Shown here: positions 44,581-53,213 of the stretch, one piece after another
Numbering within the stretch: the stretch's first letter is position 1
How the letters are laid out: each line of letters begins with the position of its first letter
DNA from: Putridiphycobacter sp965230485
Lineage (GTDB): Bacteria; Bacteroidota; Bacteroidia; Flavobacteriales_D; Crocinitomicaceae
NCBI GenBank assembly: GCA_965230485.1
Contig: CBDDLA010000001.1
Span: 992,001-1,056,000, forward strand
Length of the DNA stretch: 64,000 nucleotides
Reading direction: 5' to 3'
Made by a program: the position numbers and the translations under genes
Notes under the pieces: generated by a model
Database searches by the model: none
What the model was told of the DNA's origin: nothing
What the model saw: the letters and a program-made list of their open reading frames with translations, nothing else

Positions 44581-45807
44581 TTATGCTTTTTGTTCTAATT
44601 CTATAACCGTGATTTCTGGCCAAATTCCAATCCTTCCAGGATAACCAAGAAATCCAAAACCACGGTTAATATACAAATGCTGATTATCTTTCTGATATAA
44701 ACCTGCCCAGCGACTATATCTTAATTGAATTGGACTCCATTTAAAACCATGCGTTTCAATACCCATTTGTGCACCATGTGTGTGACCACTCAATGTTAAA
44801 TCAATATCTAAATAATCTTTGGTAACTTCCTCTTCCCAATGAGTAGGATCGTGCGAAAGCAAAATTTTAAAATCAGATTCGCAATTTTGGTAGGCTTTAG
44901 CCAAATTTCCAATCTTATGGAATCCACTACCCCAGTTCTCTACCCCAATAATAGCAATCTTTTCATCATTCCTTTTAAGGTAAATATGCTCATCTAAAAG
45001 TAATTGCCAACCTAACTTTTTGTGGATGGCTTTTACTGCGGCAAAATTTTGATTTCGAGCTTCGTCATTTGGCCATTGATGGTAATCGCCGTAATCATGA
45101 TTGCCTAAAATACTGTAAACTCCCATTGGTGCGGTAATTTTATCGAACACATCATAATAATCATCCATCTCATCTGCTTTTTCATTTACAATATCACCTG
45201 TAAAAAAAACCACATCTGGTTTTTGATCTAGAATCATTTGAACACCTTTTTTAACGGCTTCCTTGTTATAAAAACTTCCTGAATGAATATCAGATATTTG
45301 AACAATTTTTAAGCCATGAAAAGCTTTCGGCAAATTAAAGAAACCAAGCTTTGTATGATGGAGTTTATACCTATAAGCACCGCCAATTACAATACCAGTT
45401 GTTAGAGCTGTCAAAGGTACGCTAGCGGTAATTAACCCAGCCTTTTGTAGAAAAGAAGATCTTGAAATACCGCCTTCAGATTTAACAATTTTCTTTCTGG
45501 TAAATAGGCCTAAGCGTCTGATGTCATCTATTAAAATAAAAGGCAAAAGCACTAATTTAGTAATGAGATTAATCATCATTATACCTACAGTCATATTCAC
45601 CCAAAAGCCAGAAACAGTACCTGCGAAAATAAAAATTAAGGCAACTGAAATTAACGCTAGTAATGTCCAGCCTATATACAATCCTTTTAGCCCTTTTATA
45701 AAGCGTGTTTTTTTACTATTTAACAAAGATTTAACCCCATAAAAGAGGTAGACTTCCAAAGTAATGTAGAAGATAATGATGAATATAAATGTAGAAGAAG
45801 ACCTCAT
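44581..45807 (-). CDS. Membrane-anchored metallophosphoesterase (YkuE-like)
   Basis: The 408-residue protein has four hydrophobic segments in residues 1-150. A calcineurin-like phosphoesterase domain follows, with metal-binding motifs ISDIHSG (near residue 172), FFTGDIVNE (near 203), LGNHDYGD (near 236), LLSHDP and GHTHGAQ (near 340). YkuE-like members are often exported or membrane-bound, and their substrates can include lipid-linked phosphates. Its stop abuts the menD ATG at 44580. The promoter box TAATTTTG at 45826 starts the operon. Confidence 0.9.
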   Translation of the reverse strand: MRSSSTFIFIIIFYITLEVYLFYGVKSLLNSKKTRFIKGLKGLYIGWTLLALISVALIFIFAGTVSGFWVNMTVGIMMINLITKLVLLPFILIDDIRRLGLFTRKKIVKSEGGISRSSFLQKAGLITASVPLTALTTGIVIGGAYRYKLHHTKLGFFNLPKAFHGLKIVQISDIHSGSFYNKEAVKKGVQMILDQKPDVVFFTGDIVNEKADEMDDYYDVFDKITAPMGVYSILGNHDYGDYHQWPNDEARNQNFAAVKAIHKKLGWQLLLDEHIYLKRNDEKIAIIGVENWGSGFHKIGNLAKAYQNCESDFKILLSHDPTHWEEEVTKDYLDIDLTLSGHTHGAQMGIETHGFKWSPIQLRYSRWAGLYQKDNQHLYINRGFGFLGYPGRIGIWPEITVIELEQKA

Positions 45808-45825
45808 TAAATGCGAAAATTTTTA

Positions 45826-45833
45826 CAAAATTA
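45826..45833 (-). promoter_or_regulatory. Promoter -7 box (TAATTTTG) of the metallophosphoesterase-menD operon
   Basis: An exact TAnnTTTG match on the - strand, 18 bases upstream of ATG 45807. Confidence 0.55.
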
Positions 45834-45879
45834 ATCAATCCCTTATTAACTGGTTGTTAAAATATCCTTTTTTGGTAGA

Positions 45880-46431
45880 TTATTGATTTGGATTCGAATT
45901 AGCCATCATCACTAATTTTAAAGTAGTCTTCCAATTTCTTGTAGTACATGATTCACCAAGTTTTTTTTCAAAAAACCCATTAGTGATTTTACTGTCACTT
46001 GCCTTTCCTATTAACTTAAAATAAATCACTTCTTTGGTCACTTTGAAGACATCCGGATCAAAACTCACTTTAGAAAGACTATTAATAGCCTCTTGCGAAG
46101 GTTCATTTTTGATAAAAGTACAGTATAGTTGCTCAATGTTAGCAGAATCAGAATAAGGATTTTCACTAACAATCTTCTTTATTTTTTTTTCTGTTAGCAG
46201 AATAATTGGTACTTCAAAACCATATTTTTTTTGAATTATTTCAGCGATTAAATGCTCAGTTTTAGAAATACTTAGTGTGTCTGCTGACGAAAACGTCACG
46301 TTCCCACTTTGAATATAAGTTTTAACATTGGAAAAATCCAATTCGTTGAGAAGACTTTTTAAATCAGTCATTAGCAGTTTACGGTGTCCACCTACATTAA
46401 TTCCCCTTAATAATAATACATATGATATCAT
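45880..46431 (-). CDS. DUF1697 family protein
   Basis: The 183-residue protein begins MISYVLLLRGINVGGHRKLL and has LLNELDFSNVKTYIQSGNVTF, the defining start of DUF1697. Later blocks are VSENPYSDSANIEQLYCTF and a C-terminal SCTTRNWKTTLKLVMMANS; the last is the conserved T-R-NW-T motif. It is probably cytosolic, as there is no signal. The function of the family is not established. It overlaps the upstream lipoprotein gene by 4 bp, so the pair is co-transcribed. Confidence 0.92.
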   Translation of the reverse strand: MISYVLLLRGINVGGHRKLLMTDLKSLLNELDFSNVKTYIQSGNVTFSSADTLSISKTEHLIAEIIQKKYGFEVPIILLTEKKIKKIVSENPYSDSANIEQLYCTFIKNEPSQEAINSLSKVSFDPDVFKVTKEVIYFKLIGKASDSKITNGFFEKKLGESCTTRNWKTTLKLVMMANSNPNQ

Positions 46432-46964
46432 TGTGTCCAGGTGGCAGTTATAGAAAACCCAGCTCCATTTTCACCTTCAAGAATAGCTGATTCTGGGTAA
46501 AAGTCATTAAAAAAAGGATCCTCAGCTTTACCAGTCAAACCTTTTAAATTTAAAATTAATTGATCCATTAAAACCTCAGCATTCTCATCTTCATCATACA
46601 ATTCAAATCTCAAAATAACTTCCTCAACATTGACTGAAAGTTCAGGGTTTATTGTCCAATTAACTGGCGAGAATTCCTCAACATCAGTTGTATGCAGTAT
46701 TTGATTTGTTTCGTGATTAAGGATTTTAACCAATTTATCTGGTTCACTAGAAATATCCCAATCATTTCCTTCAAAGTCTTTTGGTGGGTAATAATTAATA
46801 CCAACAGAAGTGAGGTTGAATGTTTCAGGATAAATACAACCTGTATTAGAATTTGCTTCTGGCTGGTAATTTAAGGCATTTTCATCAATACAGCCTTTTC
46901 TGCAACTTAGCTGAAAAAACGCTAACGATAATAGAATTATTAATAGACTGCCTTTTGTTGTCAT
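46428..46964 (-). CDS. Lipoprotein with a Cys-x-NALNY-x-Cys motif
   Basis: The 178-residue protein begins MTTKGSLLIILLSLAFFQLSCRK, a lipoprotein signal with cysteine 21. Directly after it comes GCIDENALNYQPEANSNTGCIY, a short cysteine-bounded motif (C-x-[DE]-x-NAxNYxPxAxxxxGCxY) that recurs in secreted and cell-surface proteins of Bacteroidota. The remaining about 130 residues look like a beta-sandwich (WTINPELSVNVEEVILRFEL and FSITATWTQ). Function unknown. It is the first gene of a pair with the DUF1697 gene. Confidence 0.75.
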   Translation of the reverse strand: MTTKGSLLIILLSLAFFQLSCRKGCIDENALNYQPEANSNTGCIYPETFNLTSVGINYYPPKDFEGNDWDISSEPDKLVKILNHETNQILHTTDVEEFSPVNWTINPELSVNVEEVILRFELYDEDENAEVLMDQLILNLKGLTGKAEDPFFNDFYPESAILEGENGAGFSITATWTQ

Positions 46965-47055
46965 CCCTAAACCTAATTAGAGACTAAATTACGATTTTAA
47001 TTTTTAAAAAGAGGAATATGTCTTGAAAAGGCTATATTCTTAAATTATAATAAAC

Positions 47056-47862
47056 TTATTTTTTAATAATTTTTTTAGTGATCTGGCTCTCATTATTGAA
47101 CAAAGAAATAAAATAAATACCTGAACTTAAATCTTGAAAACTAACGTTTTTTTCTCTTAAAATTCCAGATTTTACCATTTGACCTGCCAAATTAGTAATG
47201 TTGTAATTCAAGCCATTTCCTGATTCTATAAATAAAGAATTAGTAACTGGATTTGGAAACATGATTAGTGTTGAAAGTTGTGAATCTAATATATTTGCTG
47301 GGTCATTAGTCGTTACTTTTATATTATCTACACCTAATAAGTAGGCGTCAATCGAAGCATTCCTGAATGCTACATATACTGACTGGTTAGCATATCCATT
47401 GGAAAAAAGGTTCACAGTAAAAGATTTCCAATTGGGTGAATCGTTAGACACTATTTTTAAGGTATCTTTAAAGCTAGATGGCAGAGAATCTGTCGAGGAT
47501 AACAATACATAATAGGTTTCAGGGTAATTGGCATCAAATGATTTCGATTCCCAAGATAATAAATGTCCAAAAGCTAACAAATCTAATCGTGGTGTTACTA
47601 AATAATCTTGAGATAATGAAACTTCATTATCATTTACATCATAATAGGAAGTACTAATAGCGCAAGTATCAGTCACTGAGGTAAACCCCACCCACCCATC
47701 ATTTACGAATGAGACATCAGAATTAGGTGTATATTGGTCAATATTAAATACAGACCATGAATTGGGAATACCATTAGTAAAATCTTCTTCCAACAAAACT
47801 GTTTGAGCAGAGGAGACAACAGTTAATGAAGTCAAGCACAATAAAAAATAGATTTTTTTCAT
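47056..47862 (-). CDS. Type IX-secreted protein with choice-of-anchor J domain
   Basis: The 268-residue protein has a signal peptide (MKKIYFLLCLTSLTVVSSAQT). Residues about 22-190 fit the choice-of-anchor J jelly-roll: EEDFTNGIPNSWSVFN, HLLSWESKSFDANYPETYYV and WKSFTVNLFSNGYANQSVYV. The C-terminal 75 residues are a type A sorting domain, with FPNPVTNSLFIESG and LAGQMVKSG, then LSSGIYFISLFN and a basic end KIIKK. It should be exported through the type IX system and cleaved or anchored at the surface. The ligand is unknown. Confidence 0.88.
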   Translation of the reverse strand: MKKIYFLLCLTSLTVVSSAQTVLLEEDFTNGIPNSWSVFNIDQYTPNSDVSFVNDGWVGFTSVTDTCAISTSYYDVNDNEVSLSQDYLVTPRLDLLAFGHLLSWESKSFDANYPETYYVLLSSTDSLPSSFKDTLKIVSNDSPNWKSFTVNLFSNGYANQSVYVAFRNASIDAYLLGVDNIKVTTNDPANILDSQLSTLIMFPNPVTNSLFIESGNGLNYNITNLAGQMVKSGILREKNVSFQDLSSGIYFISLFNNESQITKKIIKK

Positions 47863-47934
47863 TATTCAATTTTTGCGAAAATAGGGATAAAGTTTAAGTT
47901 CGAAATAGAATTAAGTTTTTTTAGAATATTCTAT

Positions 47935-48219
47935 TTATTTATCGGAAATAACGAATAAGTCTTCGCTTTCTTTTTTAAAATAGTACTTTTCTCTGGCAAA
48001 CTTTTCAAGTGATTCTAAATTATCAAGTGCCTGCAAATCTTCTTTTAAATCTTCAATTTCTAGTTTTCTGTGGGCAATTTCTTTTTGCAAGTTAGCTACC
48101 TTTTCTTTTCTTTTTTGTAAAGAAAAAACATCCGTATCGTGAAGTAATAAAATATAAAGAAATAATATAATGGAACAAACCAAATAGCGGTTTTTTAGAT
48201 ATTTTAAATGCTTTTTCAC
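47935..48219 (-). CDS. FtsB/DivIC-like septum formation initiator
   Basis: The 94-residue protein has a short basic N-terminus, one membrane helix (about 12-27, VCSIILFLYILLL) and a coiled coil (about 33-70, KVANLQKEIAHRKLEIEDLK). LEKFAREKYYFKKESEDLF is the conserved end motif of FtsB/DivIC. Such proteins join the divisome with FtsL and FtsQ. The start is GTG 48219. Its promoter box at 48225-48232 ends only five bases before this GTG, so the transcript may be nearly leaderless. Confidence 0.85.
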   Translation of the reverse strand: MKKHLKYLKNRYLVCSIILFLYILLLHDTDVFSLQKRKEKVANLQKEIAHRKLEIEDLKEDLQALDNLESLEKFAREKYYFKKESEDLFVISDK

Positions 48220-48224
48220 TTAAA

Positions 48225-48232
48225 CAAAAATA
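48225..48232 (-). promoter_or_regulatory. Promoter -7 box (TATTTTTG) of the FtsB-like gene
   Basis: An exact TAnnTTTG match on the - strand. Only five bases separate it from the GTG start at 48219. Confidence 0.5.
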
Positions 48233-48293
48233 GATAATGCGTTTAATACTTTTAGCTAAGTTTACCAAGGTTATAAACAGAAAATAGTTAAAA

Positions 48294-48941
48294 TTAAGGT
48301 TTATACTCTTTCAATACTTTTTTACTCCCAATCGTCCTTGTAATAAAATCTACACTAAGTTTAGGATTTCTTGACGGAGAGTATTCTCTGCCATAATAGA
48401 TAATTTGCAAATGAAGCTTATTCCATATATTTTTTGGAAACAATCGCTTTGCGTCCTTTTCCGTTTGATTAACAGATTTGCCATTCGTAAGTCCCCAACG
48501 AGTTAGTAAACGGTGAATATGAGTATCAACAGGAAACGCTGGAACGTTAAATGCTTGCGACATTACAACTGATGCAGTTTTATGACCAACAGCTGGCAAT
48601 TCTTCTAGGGCATCAAAATCTGCTGGTACCTCTCCATTATACTTCTCGATTAATATTTCTGACAAACCATAAATTCCTTTAGATTTCATTGGTGAAAGTC
48701 CGCAAGGACGAATAATCTCTTGAATCTCTTCTCTCGATAGTTTAACCATATCAAAAGGATTATCAGCAATTTTAAATAAGTTAGGTGTAATTTTGTTTAC
48801 CCTAGCGTCAGTACATTGTGCCGATAATAATACTGCAATTAATAAAGTATAAGGGTCTTTATGGTCAAGCGGAATACCAACTTTAGGGTAGAGATTTTCT
48901 AGCGAATCTATGACATATTTTACTTTTTCAGCTCTTGTCAT
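48294..48941 (-). CDS. nth: Endonuclease III lacking the Fe-S cluster
   Basis: The 215-residue DNA glycosylase/AP lyase acts on oxidised pyrimidines. It has LLSAQCTDARVNKITPNLF, the helix-hairpin-helix LEELPAVGHKTASVVMSQAF with catalytic K121, and VDTHIHRLLTRWG with D139. After GREYS the usual four-cysteine loop (C-x6-C-x2-C-x5-C) is replaced by PSRNPKLSVDFITRTI with no cysteine, so no [4Fe-4S] cluster can form. Loss of the cluster is known in some Bacteroidota relatives. The start overlaps the TPR gene by 14 bp. Confidence 0.93.
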   Translation of the reverse strand: MTRAEKVKYVIDSLENLYPKVGIPLDHKDPYTLLIAVLLSAQCTDARVNKITPNLFKIADNPFDMVKLSREEIQEIIRPCGLSPMKSKGIYGLSEILIEKYNGEVPADFDALEELPAVGHKTASVVMSQAFNVPAFPVDTHIHRLLTRWGLTNGKSVNQTEKDAKRLFPKNIWNKLHLQIIYYGREYSPSRNPKLSVDFITRTIGSKKVLKEYKP

Positions 48942-49524
48942 TACTTTTAATTTTAAATCCGTTTTTTATAAACTGAACGAACTCTTTAAATACTGATTTA
49001 TTTGTAAAAACAGCTTTAGCTATTTCAGACTTTTTAGGCTCTTGAATAGGATTTTCTTCATTAACTAATTTTGAAGGTAAATCTCTTTTTGATTCATCAT
49101 ATCGGTTAGGATTATACCCTAGAATCTCATTCGATCGTTCAAAGCTCTTCTCAGCTGCTGATTTATAATTAAACTGCTCTTGTAGTAGACCTAAATTATT
49201 ATGTGCAATGGCATCTTCCGGATCTAATTTAATTGTGGTTTGATAATCTTGAATGGCACCATTAATATCTTTAAGACCAGACTTTATAAAAGCACGACAT
49301 GCATAATAAAAGGGATTATTATTTTCTAATTCAATTAATCTATTAAAATCAAACAAGGCTAAGTCAAGCTTTTTTATATTAGTATATAATACGCCTCTTT
49401 CATAAAACGCTTCTTTACCCTTAGGATTCTTGCTTAAGGCCTGATTCAATAAATCTAGTCCTTCTTCATGAACATTATTCTTAACTTTGTCTTTAGCTAA
49501 TTCAACTAATTTTTCATAAGTCAT
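48928..49524 (-). CDS. TPR protein upstream of nth
   Basis: The 198-residue protein contains at least three tetratricopeptide repeats: residues about 15-45 (VHEEGLDLLNQALSKNPKGK), about 50-82 (LALFDFNRLIELENNNP) and about 84-116 (INGAIQDYQTTIKLDPEDAI). Residues about 140-198 are polar and basic. There is no signal peptide, so it is probably cytosolic. TPR proteins mediate protein contacts; the partner is unknown. It overlaps nth by 14 bp and shares its promoter. The box TATCTTTG at 49529-49536 ends four bases before the ATG, which suggests a leaderless transcript. Confidence 0.85.
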   Translation of the reverse strand: MTYEKLVELAKDKVKNNVHEEGLDLLNQALSKNPKGKEAFYERGVLYTNIKKLDLALFDFNRLIELENNNPFYYACRAFIKSGLKDINGAIQDYQTTIKLDPEDAIAHNNLGLLQEQFNYKSAAEKSFERSNEILGYNPNRYDESKRDLPSKLVNEENPIQEPKKSEIAKAVFTNKSVFKEFVQFIKNGFKIKSNDKS

Positions 49525-49528
49525 AATG

Positions 49529-49536
49529 CAAAGATA
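49529..49536 (-). promoter_or_regulatory. Promoter -7 box (TATCTTTG) of the TPR-nth operon
   Basis: An exact TAnnTTTG match on the - strand, ending four bases before ATG 49524. A TTTG at 49559-49562 on the same strand lies 22 bases upstream and may be the -33 element. Confidence 0.6.
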
Positions 49537-49538
49537 AA

Positions 49539-49781
49539 ATGGATTTTCCGATTTACCGCAAATATAAAAACATAGATGTTTGGTTTAAAATTGAAAGCTT
49601 GAGCCAATTTAAAGAAATTAAAAAAATAGGTAGTAAAGTACTTTATTCAGAAATTACGGCCAAAATATACCCTGAAAAACAGTTTATTAATGATATGATT
49701 AATTGTCATGAAGGGAGATGGGAAAGTATTCAAGAATTAGAATATTTAAATATTGAAAAAACGTTAAATCAATCGTTTTAA
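49539..49781 (+). CDS. Hypothetical small protein
   Basis: The 80-residue soluble protein reads MDFPIYRKYKNIDVWFKIES at its start and CHEGRWESIQELEYLNIEKT near its end. It has no signal peptide and no recognised domain. The composition (many Lys, Glu, Ile, Tyr) matches neighbouring genes, and the frame is open between the divergent TPR promoter and the BatA-like gene, so I believe it is real. Its ATG lies two bases from the opposite-strand promoter box, so its own promoter must overlap the TPR coding start. Confidence 0.6.
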   Translation: MDFPIYRKYKNIDVWFKIESLSQFKEIKKIGSKVLYSEITAKIYPEKQFINDMINCHEGRWESIQELEYLNIEKTLNQSF

Positions 49782-49841
49782 CTTTTAAATTCTTTCAATT
49801 AAAACTTAATGTGCTATTTTAAATTTTAGCATATTTGCATT

Positions 49842-51890
49842 ATGAATTTTGTCTATCCAAATTTTCTTTGGGCTTTGGGGTTTCTTGCGATTCCAGTCAT
49901 CATTCATTTATTCAATTTCAGACGTTATAAAACCATTTACTTTAGTAAAGTTGACCTTTTAAATGAGGCCATTGAAGATTCTAAATCTGGAAACAAACTA
50001 AAGCATTTGTTAATTATGTTCTCTAGAATGCTAGCTTTGGCAGCATTGGTTATAGCATTTGCTCAACCCTTCGTAACAAGTCAACTAAATCAAAATACGG
50101 AAACTATTTCTTCTATTTATATTGACAATTCGTTTAGCATGGAAGCAAAAGGTCAGGACGGCAACTTGCTTAACGAAGTGAAAAATAAAGCGATTGATTT
50201 GGTTAATTCATTTGAAGAAAATGAAAAAATCAATGTTTTAACATCCGATTTACTCTCAATGGATCAGCGTTTTTATACAAAAGCAGATATTATTGATCGA
50301 ATTAAACGAATAGATTTATCTCCTGTATCTACTCCTATGGAAACAGCTACAAACTTGCAAGTTGATCTACTAAATAGAGATGGAGGTAAACAAAATAAAA
50401 GACTTTTTATATTTAGCGATTTTCAAAAATCAACTTCTTCCTTGAATATTTTAAATGATAGTTTAATTCAGCCATACATATATAAAGCAAAAGGTGAGTT
50501 AATCGGTAATATTTTTATAGACTCCGTATGGTTCGAATCCCCCATTCAAAGTGTAAACATGCCCGTTGAATTATTTTTTAGAATTAAAAACGAATCCGAT
50601 CGACCTATAGAAAACTTAACATTAACCTTAAGGGTAAATGGTAAAGAAAAGGGTATAAAATCACTCAAGGTTAATGCTCGTTCGTTCACCAACAAAAAAA
50701 TAAGTTTTAGTCATATTACAGCTGGTGTAAAAGAGGGGGAAATAAGCATAAAAACTAACCAGCTATTTTTTGATGATTCATTTTTCTTTACATACGAAAT
50801 AAAAGAACAGACTAATATTTTAATTGTTAATGGCGAAGGTGTTTCCAATCAGAGTTTCGAACAATTGTTCAGGGTTAATGATTTTTACAATGCCAGTTCT
50901 GTTAATATTGAGCAATTGAAACAAGAAGACTTTAAGAATAAAGTATTTATTCTATTCAACGGTGTTAATAAATTGACTAGTGGTGCGAGTAACTTATTGA
51001 GTGAAGCCCTTGAGAATGGAGCTAGTATAGCTTTAATACCAGGGGAAAATGCAGATATTGGATCATGGAATCAGTTTCTACAATCTAAAAACCAACCTTT
51101 GCTAGCTTCTTTAAAAAGTTCAACCTCAAGTCTAAGGTACTTTAACGATTCAGATCCATTATATAATGGTGTTTTTGATAAAAAACCAAGTCAATATCGG
51201 AAGACAAATATTTTTCAGTATTATCCATTAAAAACTAACAGTGAGCAGAATTTCATTACTTTATTTGGCTTGAATAACACCCAACCTTTTTTCACCTACA
51301 GTACACTTGATAATGGTGGAAAAATCGTTTTACAAGCTGCTCCACTATCTGAAAGCTACACTAATTTTGACAAGCAGGCGCTATTCGCAGCGACATACTT
51401 GAGGTTGGCTGAAACGGCGGTCTATGAAAAAAAGTTTTATTATACAATAGGCCAGCCAGATGCCTACAAATTGAAAATTAATATTGATGAAAAATTCCCT
51501 ATTCATTTAAAGAATGAATTGTATAAAGTCGATCTTATTCCATCCACTTCTATTTCTAAATCAACTCAAAAAATAATATTCGACCAACTTGATGGTGTAC
51601 TTAATCAGTCTGGTTTTTACACCTTAACCAATTTAAAGGATTTTGAGTCTAAAATTGCCTTTAATTACAGCCGCCAGGAGTCAAGCACAGTGTGTTTGGA
51701 AAATGAAAGCATTTTAAATATGTTTGAAGAAAATCAATGGCATGGGGTTCAATTTTTGGAATTAAACCAAAAAGGTCAAATTAAAATTGATAATATTAAA
51801 CCAAAAGAATATTGGAGATTATTCTTGCTTTTAGCAATATTGTTTTTGATGATTGAAATTGCGTTATTGAGGTTATGGAAAACTATTTAA
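49842..51890 (+). CDS. BatA-like membrane protein with von Willebrand-type domain
   Basis: The 682-residue protein begins MNFVYPNFLWALGFLAIPVI, then HLFNFRRYKTIYFSKVDLL, the BatA/aerotolerance regulator N-terminal signature with two membrane helices (about 6-25 and 58-78). A vWA-like segment follows with a MIDAS-type DNSFSM at D95 (D-x-S-x-S). The middle is a beta-rich periplasmic region and the C-terminus has one helix (YWRLFLLLAILFLMIEIALL). Homologues are widespread in Bacteroidota, often with a DUF4159 partner; the exact role is unsettled. An imperfect box CATATTTG lies just upstream. Confidence 0.85.
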   Translation: MNFVYPNFLWALGFLAIPVIIHLFNFRRYKTIYFSKVDLLNEAIEDSKSGNKLKHLLIMFSRMLALAALVIAFAQPFVTSQLNQNTETISSIYIDNSFSMEAKGQDGNLLNEVKNKAIDLVNSFEENEKINVLTSDLLSMDQRFYTKADIIDRIKRIDLSPVSTPMETATNLQVDLLNRDGGKQNKRLFIFSDFQKSTSSLNILNDSLIQPYIYKAKGELIGNIFIDSVWFESPIQSVNMPVELFFRIKNESDRPIENLTLTLRVNGKEKGIKSLKVNARSFTNKKISFSHITAGVKEGEISIKTNQLFFDDSFFFTYEIKEQTNILIVNGEGVSNQSFEQLFRVNDFYNASSVNIEQLKQEDFKNKVFILFNGVNKLTSGASNLLSEALENGASIALIPGENADIGSWNQFLQSKNQPLLASLKSSTSSLRYFNDSDPLYNGVFDKKPSQYRKTNIFQYYPLKTNSEQNFITLFGLNNTQPFFTYSTLDNGGKIVLQAAPLSESYTNFDKQALFAATYLRLAETAVYEKKFYYTIGQPDAYKLKINIDEKFPIHLKNELYKVDLIPSTSISKSTQKIIFDQLDGVLNQSGFYTLTNLKDFESKIAFNYSRQESSTVCLENESILNMFEENQWHGVQFLELNQKGQIKIDNIKPKEYWRLFLLLAILFLMIEIALLRLWKTI

Positions 51891-51950
51891 ATTTAGTTTT
51901 TTATCGCCACAAAGTGCAACTTGCCAAATGAGTAAATAAATTAAATAAAA

Positions 51951-53213
51951 ATGAAAGTATTACTTAAATCGTGCACCATTATTGATCCTGAAAGTCCTTT
52001 TCACTTAAAAGTTAAAGATATACTTATCAATGGTGAAACTATTGAAAAAATAGGTGATAATTTGAGCAATAAAACTGACAAAACAATTGACCTGGAAAAC
52101 CTGCACGTTTCGGTAGGCTGGTACGACGCCAAAGTTAACTTTCAAGATCCAGGGCATGAATATAAAGAAAACATTAATTCGGGACTAAAATCGGCTGAAC
52201 TTGGTGGCATGACTGCAGTTTCACTCACTCCAAATACTACACCTTCTTTATCTAGTAAAGCGCAACTTGAATATGCTATTAAAAAAGCAGATTTTAGTGC
52301 CGTTAATATTCATCCATATGGCACATTAACGGAGCTTGGGGAGGGTAAGAATATCGCTGAATACTTTGATATGAGTCAAGCAGGCGCTATTGGATTTACA
52401 GATGGACACCAACCTGTTTCTTCTGGAATTATGTACCGCGCATTGCTTTACATGAAAAATATATCCTCAAATATTGTTTCATTTCCATATGATCGTTCAA
52501 TATTCGGCAATGGGCAAGTAAATGAGAGCAAAGCGAGCCTCATGACCGGTTTAAAATCAATCCCCAATATTTCAGAGTATATAATTGTTGAACGCGATTT
52601 GAGTTTAACCTCATATACGAATGGAAAAATTCACTTTTCAGGAATATCAACAATAGAGAGTGTTGATTTAATTAGAAAAGCTAAAGCAAAAGGTATTCAT
52701 GTAACTGCTGATGTTTATGTTCATCACCTCATGTATAATGACGAATCCGTTTTAGGGTTTGATAGTGTGTATAAAGTGTTACCTCCCTTAAGAACCGAAA
52801 ATGATAGATTAGCTCTTATTAATGGGTTGAAAGACGGAACAATCGATTTTGTTTGCTCAGACCATTCACCCGAAGACGTTGAACATAAAGATTTAGAATT
52901 CGACCTAGCCAATTTTGGTATGATTGGTACTCAAACTCTCTTTTCGTCAATTAACAGAATTCCAGAATTAGATTTAACCGAAAAAATCTCATGTATTTCC
53001 TCTAAACCAAGACAAATTATGGGGATTAAAACTCAGGGCATTCAAGAAGGGAGTATTGCAAACTTAACACTCTTCAATCCAGAACTTAGCTATACTTTAG
53101 AAAGACATCATTTAGCATCCCTATCATCCAATTCACCCTTAATTGGATCGGTCTTAAAGGGTAAAGCTCTTGGCATCATTAACAAGGGAATAATTTCTAT
53201 ATTTGAGGACTAA
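51951..53213 (+). CDS. Dihydroorotase homologue lacking the HxH metal motif
   Basis: The 420-residue protein has the amidohydrolase fold of class I dihydroorotase (PyrC/PyrX). The N-terminal VGWYDAKVNFQDPG corresponds to the active-enzyme block G-x-D-x-H-x-H-F-R-x-PG, but K61 and N63 stand where the two metal histidines should be and Q65 replaces the substrate-binding Arg. Later parts remain: YVHHLMYND, KVLPPLRTENDRLALINGL and VCSDHSPEDVEHKDLEF. It is probably a non-catalytic dihydroorotase that supports aspartate carbamoyltransferase, as PyrC' does in Pseudomonas. Its stop overlaps the next start by one base. Confidence 0.9.
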   Translation: MKVLLKSCTIIDPESPFHLKVKDILINGETIEKIGDNLSNKTDKTIDLENLHVSVGWYDAKVNFQDPGHEYKENINSGLKSAELGGMTAVSLTPNTTPSLSSKAQLEYAIKKADFSAVNIHPYGTLTELGEGKNIAEYFDMSQAGAIGFTDGHQPVSSGIMYRALLYMKNISSNIVSFPYDRSIFGNGQVNESKASLMTGLKSIPNISEYIIVERDLSLTSYTNGKIHFSGISTIESVDLIRKAKAKGIHVTADVYVHHLMYNDESVLGFDSVYKVLPPLRTENDRLALINGLKDGTIDFVCSDHSPEDVEHKDLEFDLANFGMIGTQTLFSSINRIPELDLTEKISCISSKPRQIMGIKTQGIQEGSIANLTLFNPELSYTLERHHLASLSSNSPLIGSVLKGKALGIINKGIISIFED

